Assembly (NCBI GenBank): GCA_001414345.1
Contig: LLCB01000024.1
Location: forward strand, 1 to 64,000
Direction: 5' to 3'
Length of the DNA: 64,000 nt
Source: Hymenoscyphus infarciens
Taxonomy: Eukaryota; Ascomycota; Leotiomycetes; Helotiales; Helotiaceae
Part shown: positions 36,122 through 47,898 of the stretch, piece by piece
Layout of the letters: the number at the start of each line of letters is the position of its first letter
How positions within the stretch are numbered: the stretch's first letter is position 1
The notes under the pieces: generated by a model
The model's database searches: none
Seen by the model: the letters and a program-made list of their open reading frames with translations, nothing else
Told to the model about the DNA's origin: nothing
Translations under genes and position numbers: made by a program

Positions 36122-37359
36122 TCATCGTAATTGAGAACTGCCCGTAGTAACTAACACTTGCACACCCAATGCGCAGTCTCCGGGGCTTGTGTACTCGTTT
36201 GGATTGTGGCTAATGCCATTCCTCGAGGGAACAAAGATCATGCTACTCTTTGCGACCTTACTAGTCCAAGCAGCATCATGTCCTGCTCCACTCTTCATAT
36301 CCATGATTTTGGAAGAACCCACTTCATCGATATTAGCAGAACGAACTGCTTTAATGCAATCTTTGTGAAAAATGGATTCGGGAAGACCCCAAGTGCGGAC
36401 AATATTATACGCCGTATCGCTGCCTTCTTTCGACATTATTTCATCGAAGCGCTTGAATGCAGCACAGTATCATTTTTGATTATCCAAACTGTAGCAACGC
36501 CCAATCCAGTCGACTTGGCCGTATCACTAACAGCTGTGATCATGCGTGCAGCAGGAACGAGGGCATCGGCTCTTCCATCCGTGGGAGTTGTTCCTGAATC
36601 ACCCTCTCCCAGTGACTGCCATTTCATTCCTTGAACAGCTGTAACAACCCCAATTTGTTTATACGCTGCTTCAAGTTTCGGGCCTTATTCAATGTGAAGC
36701 TCAAAATAGCTCTCGAGGCCATTTTCTCTGTAATGACATGGAGTTTCTCCCAAATACCCAGAATCTTCCAGTGCGCGCTTCATGGTGCAACCATGAGTGT
36801 CCGTAGTTTCGTAGCAGCCATCGAGATTGGTCGAGGACTTTGTGCACCATACGCCAGAGCACATCATTGCCCCCGGAAATCTCGCCCCCTCCTCATCCGT
36901 CCAATCTACGAGGGCTATAGGGCAGTGGGTTGTGATGTTGTTTTCGTGCAGAGTTCGGAGGACCTCGAGGGCGGCTTGGACACCTTAAATACCGTCGTAG
37001 CAACCACCTGAAAACATCGATCAGCCTTCTGCATATTCAATTGGAGTCTTGAGGTGTTTTCCACACATACCGGCAGGTTGGGTATCCAGATGACTACCTA
37101 TAGCAATAGGCTTCCTGTTATCTGAAGTTCCTTCTCGTATGGCGAGTATCTTCCCCATCGGGTCAACTTTGACCTGGCAACCCAATTCTTTGCATTGCGC
37201 AACCAGCCAATTTCGAACCTGGACGTCCTCTTCTCCCAAGGCTAGACGCCGCATACCAGTCCAGGAACTCGTTACCGGCCCCCATGAGTTACATGTTGTT
37301 TGCAGACTGATGTTGAGTCGTTCCCCGTTGATCCGCAGGGCTTTGTGAGGGGCCATCAT
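36122..37359 (-). pseudogene. Dead M20-type amidohydrolase (hydantoinase/carbamoylase family)
   Basis: Minus-strand reading starts RINGERLNISLQTTCNSWG and reaches IAIGSHLDTQPAG, the metal-binding motif of the Zn-dependent hydantoinase/carbamoylase (beta-ureidopropionase-like) family. A 64-nt intron (37070-37008) joins to GCYDGI, followed by TAA (36987-36985) where the family has Tyr-Gly. ALVDWTDEEGARFPGAMMCSG and GYLGETPCH follow. At ELHIE the next codon is TAA (36687-36685) where Gln is expected, a CAA-to-TAA change in RIP context. Further frame changes occur before the C-terminal KSGAGHDAAWTSKVAKSSMI and VPSRNGISHNPNEYTSPGDC. At least two nonsense changes plus frameshifts make this a clear pseudogene. 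Arg-to-Cys at GC-YDG (family GR-YDG) is also a C-to-T change. Flanking genes are intact. Confidence 0.88.
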
Positions 37360-39779
37360 GAAGACACGTTCAAGCAGGCCGAATGCGATTATCTTCCGTA
37401 CTCGGCGAGTGCCCGCTGGAGATTAATACACTTATGGCAGGCATGTTGAGGGTATATATCTAGTACTCGAGATACAGGTGGGAAAGAGATAGTGTTTGTT
37501 GTGGTTATTATGGGATGGGCATGAACGGGTGCCGTGGCAAACGATCCGACATTTTGAAGGTCGCCTCCATTTCAGCTAGTCCTAACAAAGAAAGTATACT
37601 CTCGTCAATGTTTGTATAGGTAGTTTCGGGGGTTTTGGAGGCCCATTGGAATCCGTTCATTATTCCTTGCCTCGCCCCATTTCCTCCAGTCAACCAGAAC
37701 GAAAAACATGCCACTATGGTAGGAGAGGGAGTTAACTATGTGGTTGCTACAGGCACCAATAGACGACTGAGCGACTCTGTCCACCTCCAGAGTATAACCC
37801 CCCCCCCCCCACATTCCCGTCCCATTCATATACGACGAACGATAAATCGTGTGGAAAAACGTATCGCGGGGGGTAGAATGGGGTTACATGGGTAAAAGCA
37901 AACACTCATCCATAGGAGCACTAGGGAGCGACTATCCACCAACTCATAAGAGCCCCTTCGGTCATTGCTCCGCATCCACTACCACGGACTGTACGGGACA
38001 GTATTGCAAATATTGTCCGAGAGCATCTAGAAGCTCGAGTCTCTAAACGTTCTCGAGTAATATTTGGGTCGTCCCAGATTCCTGAAAGGCAGCTGGGTGT
38101 GCACCGGAGTAATGACCAGAACACATGCTTCGATTGAGAGATCATTTGCTTCGACAAGTTATCTGAACAACCTCATTTACTGAAGCGGCTGCAAAAAATA
38201 CCAATTAGACGACTGTTCCGCTCTCATCCCCTGAAATAAGAGATCTCATGCTTACTTAAAAGCCATTCTTGCCAAGTGGTAACATCAACTACAAATATTC
38301 CACATCGCTAACAAACACAAAAGTAGTGATTTTCGCATCGCCAAAATCCAGTCATCTATCATTACCATTCAAGCTATTCCTTTGAACAGCTTTGCCGTCA
38401 AAATGCAATTATCTGGGACTTATAAATTATAGTATAGGTTGGCGTATCCTTCGGTACATCGCCTCCAATTCAGTAGGTTCATATTGGATCGCTGCGATAG
38501 ACTGATTAGACCTTATTTCTTGTGGGATGGTGGCTCTGATGTAAATGGTGTTAAGTAAGTGAACCTTCTACTCCCTCTACTGCTTGGCTTGGCTTCTTTT
38601 TGTCACGCAGACTAATATAATGACCTAGCTCTTCTTACCTGGAGATTGGCAGGTGTCACAGTGCTTCTTTCAACCTCATTTTCTTGTGTGAGTCGGTGCG
38701 AAGCTGCCATACTATCAGCGAAACAGGTCCCAGAAAATTAACCCGTACTCTGGGTTGGACTGAAACGTGTGTGGCTGCTCTTCTATTAAGCGAGTCCAAC
38801 ACAAAAGACCAGCAAGAAGAGAAGGGACTCAAGACGAACAAGCCCTCCAATGGTTGCCACCATTAGAGCTCTTTACAATAGTATCTATTCATTCTGCGCT
38901 AGTTTGTATAATATGTATGCACAGCACCTCTCGTAGTGTGTGTCTCAACCAACTTCCCACTACGCCAAGCAAGCTTGGTTCTAAATATGGGGTGTATGGG
39001 GGGATCGGGGGTAGGTGAAATGTTGCTTTTGTGCCTCGCAGATTGCTGATTCACCTTCGGAAAGAAGATCGAGCTATTTATTGCATGCCGCTGTTCAGGG
39101 GCAGAGTTTATTCGTCCCTTCTGAGGGAATTGACTTTTTTTGCTATTTCACTTATCTGGGTTTGTTTTCATAAAGCGAATAGCGCCTGGTTCGTACCTTC
39201 CTGCCTAGCTCGTTGTTCCAAACTTTTACGGTAATTGATGGTGATTAACCTAAACACTTGGGACAATTCAGAATATTAACCCAGGTGGTTTAGAACAATG
39301 AAGGTCGATTGTGCTAAATTATTCAGGGCAATATATAAAGGTTTGCTCAAGCCAGCGTTTTGGGGAGCGGTTTACGGGTTGCAGTATGGCCAATGGAAAG
39401 TACGCTAGCGACTAGCGTGGTGTCTCTCCAGACTAGAACCGTTGAAGCTTAGCCTCGACCGAACCGATTCACCCCTTCACGCCGAACCCAACTTTTCGTG
39501 GACTTCTCCAAATCTCACCTTCAGCAACACGTTTGTCGAATGATGAAACGTTCCTTGACCGAACTTCCAGGCGTTCTCGAGGAAACCATCTCAACAAAAA
39601 TCTCAACTCTCACACGTGTCGTTCGCACTCTACGCGCTCTTCGAAATCGCAAAAACCGAGAAGCAGCTCTTCCGTCTGTCGAGGTCATCCAAGTCGAGGT
39701 TCCTGACGCGTCCGACTCATCGAGCTCCTAAGGTAATTTGCCAACTCTTCATTTCAACTGGTACTGACAACTTTGCAAG
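37360..39779. other. 2.4-kb intergenic stretch before the aspartic protease gene
   Basis: I see no convincing gene. A poly-C run lies at 37799-37811. A copy of the dispersed repeat lies at 39232-39345. A 77-codon ORF at 39498-39731 ends 48 bp before the protease start and is most likely part of its leader. Confidence 0.5.
39232..39345. repeat. Intergenic copy of the dispersed repeat
   Basis: CCTAAACACTTGGGACAATT, GAATATTAACCCAGG, TTTAGAACAATGA, GATTGTGCTAAA and TCAGGGCAAT follow the same order as the copy in deadenylase intron 2 (12766-12863), about 26 kb away. No coding capacity. Confidence 0.75.
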
Positions 39780-41085
39780 ATGTTGTTCGCCGTGGTTCTG
39801 CTCTCGCTTGTTCTTGCGATTCAAGCAGTATCGGTTCGCGTCACCTCTGATTTCTCGGCGCATGCTAGAAAGAATCCACACTACGTCCGCAATGGAAGCG
39901 CAGCCTTGCTCAATGTTTACTCGAAATACAATCTCTCGCCACCTCAAACTGCGTCACCTGCTTTCAAGGCGGAGTTGAACGGTCCTCAATCGGCACGTCT
40001 CAAGCGTCAAGACGGCTTCTCTGTCGCCAAATTAGAAGATGGCCAGCACTTTGTTTACACCGAGATCGGCGGACAATTCATCCACCTGGAATTTGATACT
40101 GCAAGTGCGGACCTCTGGGTCTATACCTCAAATCAACCCGGGCGCTTTAGTTACAAACCCCAGTTCAGTCCAACCTTTAAGAATCTAAAGGGTGCATCAT
40201 GGTCAATTTTCAACTCAGATGGAGCTTACGCACTTGGGACTGTTGGGACTGATGTTGTCAACGTCGGTGGTTTGTCTGTTAAGAACCAAGCAGTGGAACT
40301 TGCTGTTAAAGTCACCTCTCGCTTCGACAAGAGCATATGGTTCAATGGTGTATTGGGACTTGCTTTCAGCAGCATCAATCAAGTCAGACCACATGCTCAA
40401 AATACCTTCTTCGAAAACGCCAAAGCCACACTCACTTCCCCCTTGTTTGCCGCTTGGTTGCCTCCTCAAGCTGATGGCTCTTACGATTTCGGCGTTCTCA
40501 ACACCAGTCATTATATGTAAGACATTTCCGACTCTCATCTTACTGTTTCTTGTATCAATACTGACGAAGATTAGTGGTTCCATCTCGTACTCTCCAATCA
40601 CATCCCCAAACATGTTCTGGGAAGTCCCATCCACCTCCTTCAAAGTCGGCGACACAACCTACCCACTCGATGGAGACACAACAGCAATCATAGACACCGG
40701 AAGCAGTCTCGTGCTTATGCCAGATTCCACCTGTTCAGCATATTACAGCCAAGTGCCAGGTGCCGCACGCGTTTTCGGATCAGAAGGATGGTCTTTCCCT
40801 TGCGACGCAGCACTTCCCGATCTCTCGGTTGCCATCGGAGACTCTTACGCGTTGATCCCAGGACCTTTGATCAATTTCTCTCACGATGACAGCAATACGA
40901 CTTGCTTTGGAGGGCTTCAATGTTATGGTTGTTTCGGGGAAGCCTGTACTCGAAATGTCAATGTTTATGGGAGTGTGTTTCTCAGTGCGAACTACGCAGT
41001 CTTTGACACCGAAGGACCTCGTTTCGGATTTGCTACTATCAACAGCACTATTCCTATTGCTACTGATCCAGACGACGATTCCTGA
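39780..41085 (+). CDS. Secreted aspartic protease (pepsin family A1), 415 aa
   Basis: A predicted extracellular acid endopeptidase. Exons are 39780-40516 and 40575-41085, with a GTAAGA...TAG intron of 58 nt. It has a signal peptide (MLFAVVLLSLVLAIQAVS). A propeptide follows, with a probable KR processing site (ARLKRQDGF, ~residue 76). The first active-site motif reads EFDTASADLWV (Asp106), with Ala where nearly all homologues have Gly (DTGS). The second is AIIDTGSSLVL, intact. YGSVFLSANYAVFDTEGPRFGFA near the C-terminus is the usual closing beta motif, and CFGGLQCYGCFGEAC adds a Cys-rich loop. Length fits penicillopepsin-like enzymes. The gene is probably functional but the Ala substitution is worth testing. 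Two N-glycosylation sites (NGS, NTS) are visible. Confidence 0.92.
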
Positions 41086-41456
41086 ACTTGACAGGTCCTT
41101 TGCGGTCTTTAAATTTCCTGTGATGGCAACTTTGATTTAAGTCCATGGAGGGAGGTTGGTGAATATGGGCCTTGATAGAAACAATGGAGCTCCCAGTAAA
41201 TTCTATAGAATAAAATCGACGTCATCTGAACACCCGAAAATATTATCTTCTCATGTGAAACTTCTCCAATTATCATGGACCACCAACATACACTATGGCC
41301 TCCTTCAAATTACTTTTTAATTGATCATTGACTATCTACATTTTATTTCTTCCCATCTAACCACTATTCCTCTATGAGTTCTGCTCAAATCCTTGATATC
41401 GGACAAAAAGAGCCCAAAGCATCGGCCAAGAATAAACGGGTCGGGCATCAACTTCC
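41086..41456. other. Convergent 3' intergenic region
   Basis: This 371-bp gap lies between the 3' ends of the aspartic protease and MFS genes. It contains no gene that I recognise. Confidence 0.6.
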
Positions 41457-43148
41457 TCAGGATTTCACAACACCAGAATTCTGATCTTCAGTCGTTTGGC
41501 TCTCCTCCACAGTCCCATTGAGAACCCGTTTTTTCTCAGACCTCATCGTCATGTATAGCAGTCCACCAGTCCAGATCGCAAGAGCGATGCATGTTCCAAT
41601 CATGGCATACATGCCTTTCTACGATCCCAAACATATTAGCACATGCCCTTTCAATACCACGAAAGAAGATCAGGAGGAGAAGGAACTTACAGTAAACCTG
41701 GGCGCATAATTCGCGCTATAAAACAAAAGACTCCACCAAGCATTTACAGAATTACTCCCACAATTCATCCCCGCAATGACCACAGCTCTCAAGGCATCCT
41801 CCTCAAATCTCATCGCATCATTCGCCCAAGCGAAGAAAGCAGCCTGACAAGCATACACCGCACCGGCCCAGTAATAAGCAGCAAATACCGTGGCGTGATC
41901 CCCGGTTTTAGCCTTGAGAATCATCACACTGGTAGCGATACCGGTGAAGGCGATGAAGAAACCAACGATGTACCGTTTTCCACCGAGGAAATCGGTTAGG
42001 GTTGCGAAGAAGAGTGTGCTGAGAATACCGACTGCCGGGACACCGGTGGGGTAGTTGTTGAGTTGGGCGACGGTGTATTTCTTCTGGGCTTTCATGTAAA
42101 GAGCCAATAGAGAGTTGGCGGAGAAGGATTCTGACTCTCCAGCTATAATCCAAAGTATAATAAATCCGTACCAGTACCAACTTGACAGAATCCTCTTAAC
42201 AAAGGCGAAATTCCATGGTGCACGTGGAGCAACCGCTGGGACACGGATAGAGGCCAATTCTCGTTCGGTGGGTGAGAGGTAGAAAGCTGTGGTTGTTGAT
42301 GGCGTATCAGGGAATAGGAGAAGTCCGTAGAGAGCAATTGGTAATGTGATTAATCCATCGACAATAAAAAGCCAACGCCATCCACTTAATCCGTTCACTC
42401 CATTCAATGACGAATGGATTCCGGTTTGCAAAAACCCTCCAAACATCGTTCCGGCTAGCCCACTAGATGTGAAAATACCAGACCGCTTGCCGAGTTCGCG
42501 AGAAGTGTACCATGACCCTAGGATGTAATGTGTTCCAACGAAGGTGGACGACTCTGAAATACCCTGGAAAAATCTAATGACCATGAGATGTTGTGGATGC
42601 TTTGCGGCTGCTGAAATCATTGTCAAGCCCCCCCAAACAATCATCATGCTGGGAAAGAAAATGCGAGGTTTGAGATGATAGAGCGCCAAGTTTGAAGGAA
42701 TACATCCTATAACATATCTACATGTTCGTCAGCTTTGAATACTGATATTGACACCCCTATATCTCAGAGCTTGAGAAGCTTGTGGTAAGAGAGAGCGGAA
42801 ATTGTACGCACCCCACAGTAAACATGGTATTAATCACATTCAACTGATTTCCCACAAACCCAAGCTCCTCTTTCATCCCACTAACATATGCATTTGCCAA
42901 ATTTGAGCGATCGAGGTAATTGGTAAAGTACATCAAACAGCAAAAACTCAAGATGAAGAAATCTATCATGGAACACTTAATTAGCCTTTGCAACTTCCAG
43001 ACCCCCAGGAACAACGCGGAGCAGAAAAAAACAAAGCAAGAGCAAGAAATTGCGAAATCCACAAACCTATTTTTCGAACCAACTTCCCCTCCCCAGGATG
43101 CTCATAAGGCTGATGTACATAATCCCTAGCCCTTTTAAGTAACCCCAT
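41457..43148 (-). CDS. MFS transporter, allantoate-permease-like, 473 aa
   Basis: A predicted plasma-membrane symporter of the anion:cation symporter group (Dal5/Tna1/Liz1-like), typically for carboxylates, vitamins or allantoate. Exons are 43148-43067, 42962-42812, 42717-41691 and 41618-41457, all in phase. The cytosolic N-terminus is [21 protein letters not shown]. The first helix carries [20 protein letters not shown], the D-R-S/N-L-x-N-A signature of this group. [21 protein letters not shown] and [21 protein letters not shown] follow the usual order; about 12 helices are predicted. The C-tail is hydrophilic ([14 protein letters not shown]). Substrate cannot be deduced. The nearby dead carbamoylase-like gene could have used a related substrate, but that is speculation. 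Confidence 0.92.
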
Positions 43149-43926
43149 ATTGTCCAAATTCCACTGCACCTAGCAGTAACAAAATGCAACAAAAAGAATC
43201 CTCCAAGACGCCAAAGAAGCAATAAAACCAAAAGATCCCAAAGCATCAGAATATCAAAACCATATACATCAAAACTCCTCGTACTCCTCCGCAGAAGATG
43301 GCCGGTCACACCCCTGACCTCCTCGTCCCACTCTTCTCGACAAGAGCAGAATCCCAGCGAAGCCAAGCACACTACCCTTCCCTATGCCCACAACGGCCAG
43401 TATAATTATATGATAGAGCCTTGATAGAGAGTGATAGCACGCAGCAACAGACGATTGATAAGAGATGAGCAGTCCTCGGAGATATAGTCGGACTCCGGGG
43501 GCTCCTCTTTCGGAGCAGACCCTTTGAATTCTTCAACTACGGTGTGGAGCTGAACGGCTCCCTGGCAAAGTCACCGACCCGATACACCGCCTGGCGTGTT
43601 GAGGGCGTTGAGCTGTAGCTATTAAATAGCAATGGACCATTGAATTTAGACTGGAAAAAAGAACCTATTCTCGTTGCCGACAAGAGTGGGGATATGGGTT
43701 GGCACACGTGATTCAACCGATCCCAAGTAGATCGTGGCTTACTTCAATAGGTTTGTCAATAGTCGTTGACTAGGAGATTAAATGCGATATGCAACGAAAG
43801 TATATATATATGAACTGAGCTGGTTAGTGATACAACCGGCCTCTTTTGACACCGGAAGTAGTGAAAAGTGCCGATGGATCTTAGGGGTTAGCGAGAATTT
43901 TATGAGTATTATCAAACCTCTTGGTT
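43149..43926. other. Intergenic region between asparaginase-like and MFS genes
   Basis: It contains the MFS promoter and the asparaginase-like 3' end. I see no gene here. Confidence 0.55.
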
Positions 43927-45382
43927 CTAAACTAACTTCTCATCCAACCAATCTCCCAGGTCATACTCTTTCCCCTCGCCTTCGTAAGCATCTAATCCGT
44001 CGTACTGATTTGGTTTCCATACCCTCATCACAGCCTTTCCGTTTTTGTTCACTGCGGCCCGAAACATGCCACCACAATTATAATCATCAACGATATGCGA
44101 GACGGCGGATTTCTTGTCGCCATTCTCGTCAATGACTACTGTGAGCTCAATTCCAATGATTCCGCCTTCACCCTCTCCAGTTTTCCGCCATCGGTCACCT
44201 GCACTTTTGACAAGTTCTCCTCCAGGACCTGAAACTTCCGTGAGGGCTTCTTGCAATGAAGTTTTCTGGCTCGATTTCGCTCCTCTGTATCGAGCGATGG
44301 CTGATGCCGTCCGAACAGCATTTATTCTTAAAAACGAATCGCCATTCCCCGTGCCGCTTAGGGCGGAGGAACGAAATACACGATCTCCTTTGGAAAGAAG
44401 CTCAGGTTCAATATCCTGTTTGGGTAAGGGCGAATATGCCCTTGGATTTGGGAGACAAGCGGCCATCAATCCCAATAAAGCATCGCTTAAAATGAGGGCT
44501 GGTCCTGATTGAGAGATCAATTTCTCTCCTTTTGACGTGTATTCTTCTTCCCATTCTTCAGCCCAGAAACCAGCTCCGAGCGTAGGTGTATCGCCAATTC
44601 GTCCAGTGAGTTTATTCGTCATCCCTCCTGTACTTGTTGCAACCGCCACCACCCCTTCACTATCCAGAGCAACAGCTCCACAAGTCCCTTGCGGGAAGAA
44701 ATGTTCCTCGTCCCAAGTTGCGACTCCACCGGCTTCTTCCTTTTCCAGCCCTTTCATATGTTCTACCCAAAAGTTAGCCACCATTCCAATCCCAGAACAA
44801 ACAAAACCCACCATCCCATCTATTCTGCGTAAAATAATACTCCGGCTCAACAATTTCCAACCCCCACTGCCGTGCCAATTTCTCCGCACTACATTGATGA
44901 AGCTGCGAATGTCCCTGTGCGCCACTGGAAAACGTCTCCCCCTCAACATCATAAACCATCGCGCCCCTATGTTCCCCGTTCCCGCCATCCAAATCCTTTT
45001 CCCCCCTCAACAACATCTCCCTCGCCAACTTAATAGGATTTTTAACATGTTGTAAGCCCATCACTCCAACACCCCTTTTCTTCTTCCCTTTGGATACCAT
45101 AACGGATGCTTCAAGTTCATTGACTCCATCTCTTGTGAAAACCGCTCCATGGCCCGAGTTGAAGAGTGGGTTGTCTTCTAACAGGGAGACGGCGAATGTC
45201 ACGGCGTCGAGGGAGGATGTGGAATGGGAATTTGAAAGGGGGAAGGAGGGTTTGGAGGTGAGGAAACGATGCGATTCGGCGAGGATTTTGAGGAGGGAAT
45301 CGTGGTAGGATTTGTATTTCGCGGGGGGCAGGTTGGAGGGGAGGATATTCCCCGCACCTCCGTGGATTATGAGGCGTGGCAT
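43927..45382 (-). CDS. Asparaginase/threonine aspartase family Ntn-hydrolase, 468 aa
   Basis: A predicted N-terminal-nucleophile hydrolase (type 2 asparaginase, taspase or glycosylasparaginase-like) that self-cleaves to expose a catalytic Thr. Exons are 45382-44812 and 44762-43927, in phase. The start MPRLIIHGGAGNI is the canonical beginning of the family. The frame extends 23 codons upstream, with a Met at 45415, but the canonical start is preferred. NPLFNSGHGAVFTRDGVNELEASVM is the substrate-binding segment. The nucleophile motif is GTCGAVALD with Thr near residue 217, followed by TSTGGMTNKLTGRIGDTPTLGAG, a near-perfect family signature. The C-terminal part is longer than in bacterial asparaginases, as in fungal taspase-like members. 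The exact substrate cannot be told from sequence. Confidence 0.92.
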
Positions 45383-46355
45383 TATGCCTGGAGAAGAGGG
45401 CTTTTTGTATTCCATATCTGTTTTTTTAGGTAGATTCAGGAAGCGATACAAGGAGCATCAAGATGTTCTGTAAACAAGAGTTGAAGAGAGCTGGAGGGAG
45501 AGCTTCCAGGTTGGGGAGGGGCTCAAGATGTTGCCAGTTATCGATAAGAAATGACCCACTTCAATGGCTCCCAGGGCGACCAATCTGAAGCTTCAAAAGT
45601 GGTGGAAACTCCTTTGAAACACAAATATATTGTGCCTGAGGATTTCATTGCTAAGTGAATAACAACAAAGCCTCTTTTTTGTTGCACATCGCACTTAGTG
45701 CTTGATGCCCTGAAGTTATAGGGACTTCAAGCCTGAAAGATCATCCGCCTTTCGTCTCCCAGATTTTCCCCACCAAGGGGTAGATTTATAACTGACACTC
45801 CCCTTCTTTATTTGCAATAGGACTCGGGAGATGATCCCAATTGATCTAGAGGGCTAGGGCAATTAATTCTTACTACCATGACGCATCTAGAAGTGTTAGG
45901 ATGCTGGAAGTGAAAGTACTTCAATACTGGTACACTGCAGAATACAGCTGGTGCAGTCACAAATTCCTGCAACCCAATCACAACATTTCATTGAAGTAAT
46001 TTTGAATTTTCTTTGTATTTTCATTATTTAATCTTCCACTGAATCTTCCTTTTTGACCTCTAAGGTCGAGGAAGCCACCACCCCTTTCCGTATGCCGGAA
46101 TCCATCTTCCTAATAAACACCTCCAGATAATCATACATGTGCCTAAAGAAAAGTCCGAACAAGATGTTCGTCTATAAATGCAAACTCCCCTCCACAACAC
46201 CTGAAGCTTTCAAACGCCAAAAGAGATGCACTGCCATCTTCCCTTTCGTGGGCAGCTAGGAAGGAAGTTAAACTCCCACGCTTCATAAGCGCCCTTTCCA
46301 CTGGCCGTGCCACAATTAATAGTCTCCTTCCTTCCCAACCTTCAGAAAAAACAAT
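45383..46355. other. Intergenic region, no gene recognised
   Basis: No open frame or repeat of note. It contains the upstream region of the asparaginase-like gene and the 3' end of the small mitochondrial protein. Confidence 0.6.
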
Positions 46356-46754
46356 TCATTCCTGCTCCCCCCGCTGTTGACTAACATCCTTATTCGCCGG
46401 ACTAACATCCAACGGGTTCCCCTCCTTTTCCCCCTTCTTACCCCCCTTATCCTTGCCCGCAATCTTCCTCTCCGTCTCCGGCTTCGTAGCTTTAGGATCG
46501 AACGCCGCCTCCTCCTGTTTCGCACTTAAATCATCCGTTCCGCTTTTTGAGTATTCATCTGAGTCTGTGTTTATGCTTTCGCGATCCTCGTTGCCTTTTC
46601 GTGGCAAGGAGAGGGAGGGGGTGGTTGTGAGGTTTCGGGCTGCGATGAGGCGGGAGGGTGATTGTTTGTAGGTTGAAGACTGGGGGAAGAAGGATACGGA
46701 GCGGAGGAGGGAGCGTTTTGCCAAAACGGCTTGTCGGGATGGTGGGAAAGGCAT
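46356..46754 (-). CDS. Small fungal protein with mitochondrial presequence, 132 aa
   Basis: A conserved-looking fungal protein of unknown role. The N-terminus MPFPPSRQAVLAKRSLLRSV is Arg-rich, amphipathic and free of acidic residues for about 50 residues, with a cleavage-like ARNLTTTPSLS, all typical of a mitochondrial targeting peptide. The mature part is highly charged and low-complexity: SDEYSKSGTDDLSAKQEEAA, then KPETERKIAGKDKGGKKGEK. I associate this pattern with short mitochondrial proteins of unknown function in Pezizomycotina. The frame continues upstream to 46883, but the ATG at 46754 begins the presequence and is preferred. Confidence 0.75.
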   Translation of the reverse strand: MPFPPSRQAVLAKRSLLRSVSFFPQSSTYKQSPSRLIAARNLTTTPSLSLPRKGNEDRESINTDSDEYSKSGTDDLSAKQEEAAFDPKATKPETERKIAGKDKGGKKGEKEGNPLDVSPANKDVSQQRGEQE

Positions 46755-47898
46755 TTTTGTTGTTTGGTGTTCTGGTGTTGTGGTTGTGATGGATTTGTTA
46801 TTCGATCTTGTTGAATGGTTTGTTTGGTATTGAATTTGGTCTTGCTCTTTAATCGTACTTTCTCTCTCAATGGCAAGAAGCAATCGAAGAATAAATCCTC
46901 TCCTTCGCTTTGAAGGAAGAAATCAAAATTGAAGTCGAAATTGAGATTGAGAAATCAAAAACACAATCCGTCTCAAGTGAGGGGAAAGGGCTATCCCAGT
47001 GATCTTCAGATGAACTGATGACGTCGCTCCTAAAATCAACATTAGCCGATGTCGCCCTTCTGGGCGCTTACAACACATACCTTTCTATTCGTATAAACAA
47101 CAAAACACTCTAACAACAAATAAATTCCAAAGTATACAGATGATTGAAAACCAAAGAAAAATCTTTCGAGGGATTTGAAATACATAAAGGGAAAAATCTC
47201 AGCGGATTCGGAAGGGCTGGGGATTTTCCGACAGAGAGAGGCTGAGTCCAGTCCCAGCGTCAATGGCTAGCCGTCTTTGCCGGGACGGAAAAAACATCGG
47301 TTTTTGCACCCCATACACCCTGTACCGTAAGGCAAGTTCTATACTCTACACAACCTAGAAAAACATGAAAAAAATTCAGACTGTGTCTGGTTAGACTTAT
47401 TAATACTCATACTAACTCTTGCTTGTTTTAATTGTGTTGTTGCTGTATAATCTTTCAAAGTTGCGCAGAAAAGGTCAAATTTGGGAGGGGCAGAATCCGA
47501 CGTTTTTTCAGTCCCGGCAGAGGCTGTGAGCGACTCAGCGTAAACATCTAAGCCCCTGCCACGCCCTCGTTGGCGACTTGGTACTCTTACACTCATATTA
47601 CCGCTCGGCCTCGGGCGCCTACAACGTTTAAAAAAGAGGGGGCTAATAATTCACAGACTGGGGGATTTTATTCTCTTCATGTCATTCACCCATTTCATTT
47701 CGTTTATGGAGGTTCTATGCCAACCCCTTTTTTCTCGAAGTGTGGGGGTATCTACTCTGCCCTCAAATCCTTCGATGCATACCATTCCTTTACAGATAAC
47801 GCCAACGCCCATCCATCCATCCACACACCAAATAATTTCCACAAAACGCCTACTACAGTACCCAGATAAGCAATCTATCCACAAACCAACAAACTCCT
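46755..47898. other. Intergenic region, no gene recognised
   Basis: It lies between the small mitochondrial protein (5' side) and the SNF2 ATPase 3' end. Short ORFs have no recognisable features and no repeats are seen. Confidence 0.55.

Noticed and set aside
39498..39731. 77-codon ORF just upstream of the aspartic protease
   Set aside because: Basic and low-information, with no family resemblance. Most likely part of the protease leader, though a regulatory upstream ORF cannot be excluded.
28692..43148. Secondary-metabolite gene cluster
   Set aside because: Tyrosinase, GST, a Zn2Cys6 factor and an MFS carrier are present, but no polyketide synthase, NRPS, terpene synthase or other backbone enzyme, and intergenic gaps are large.
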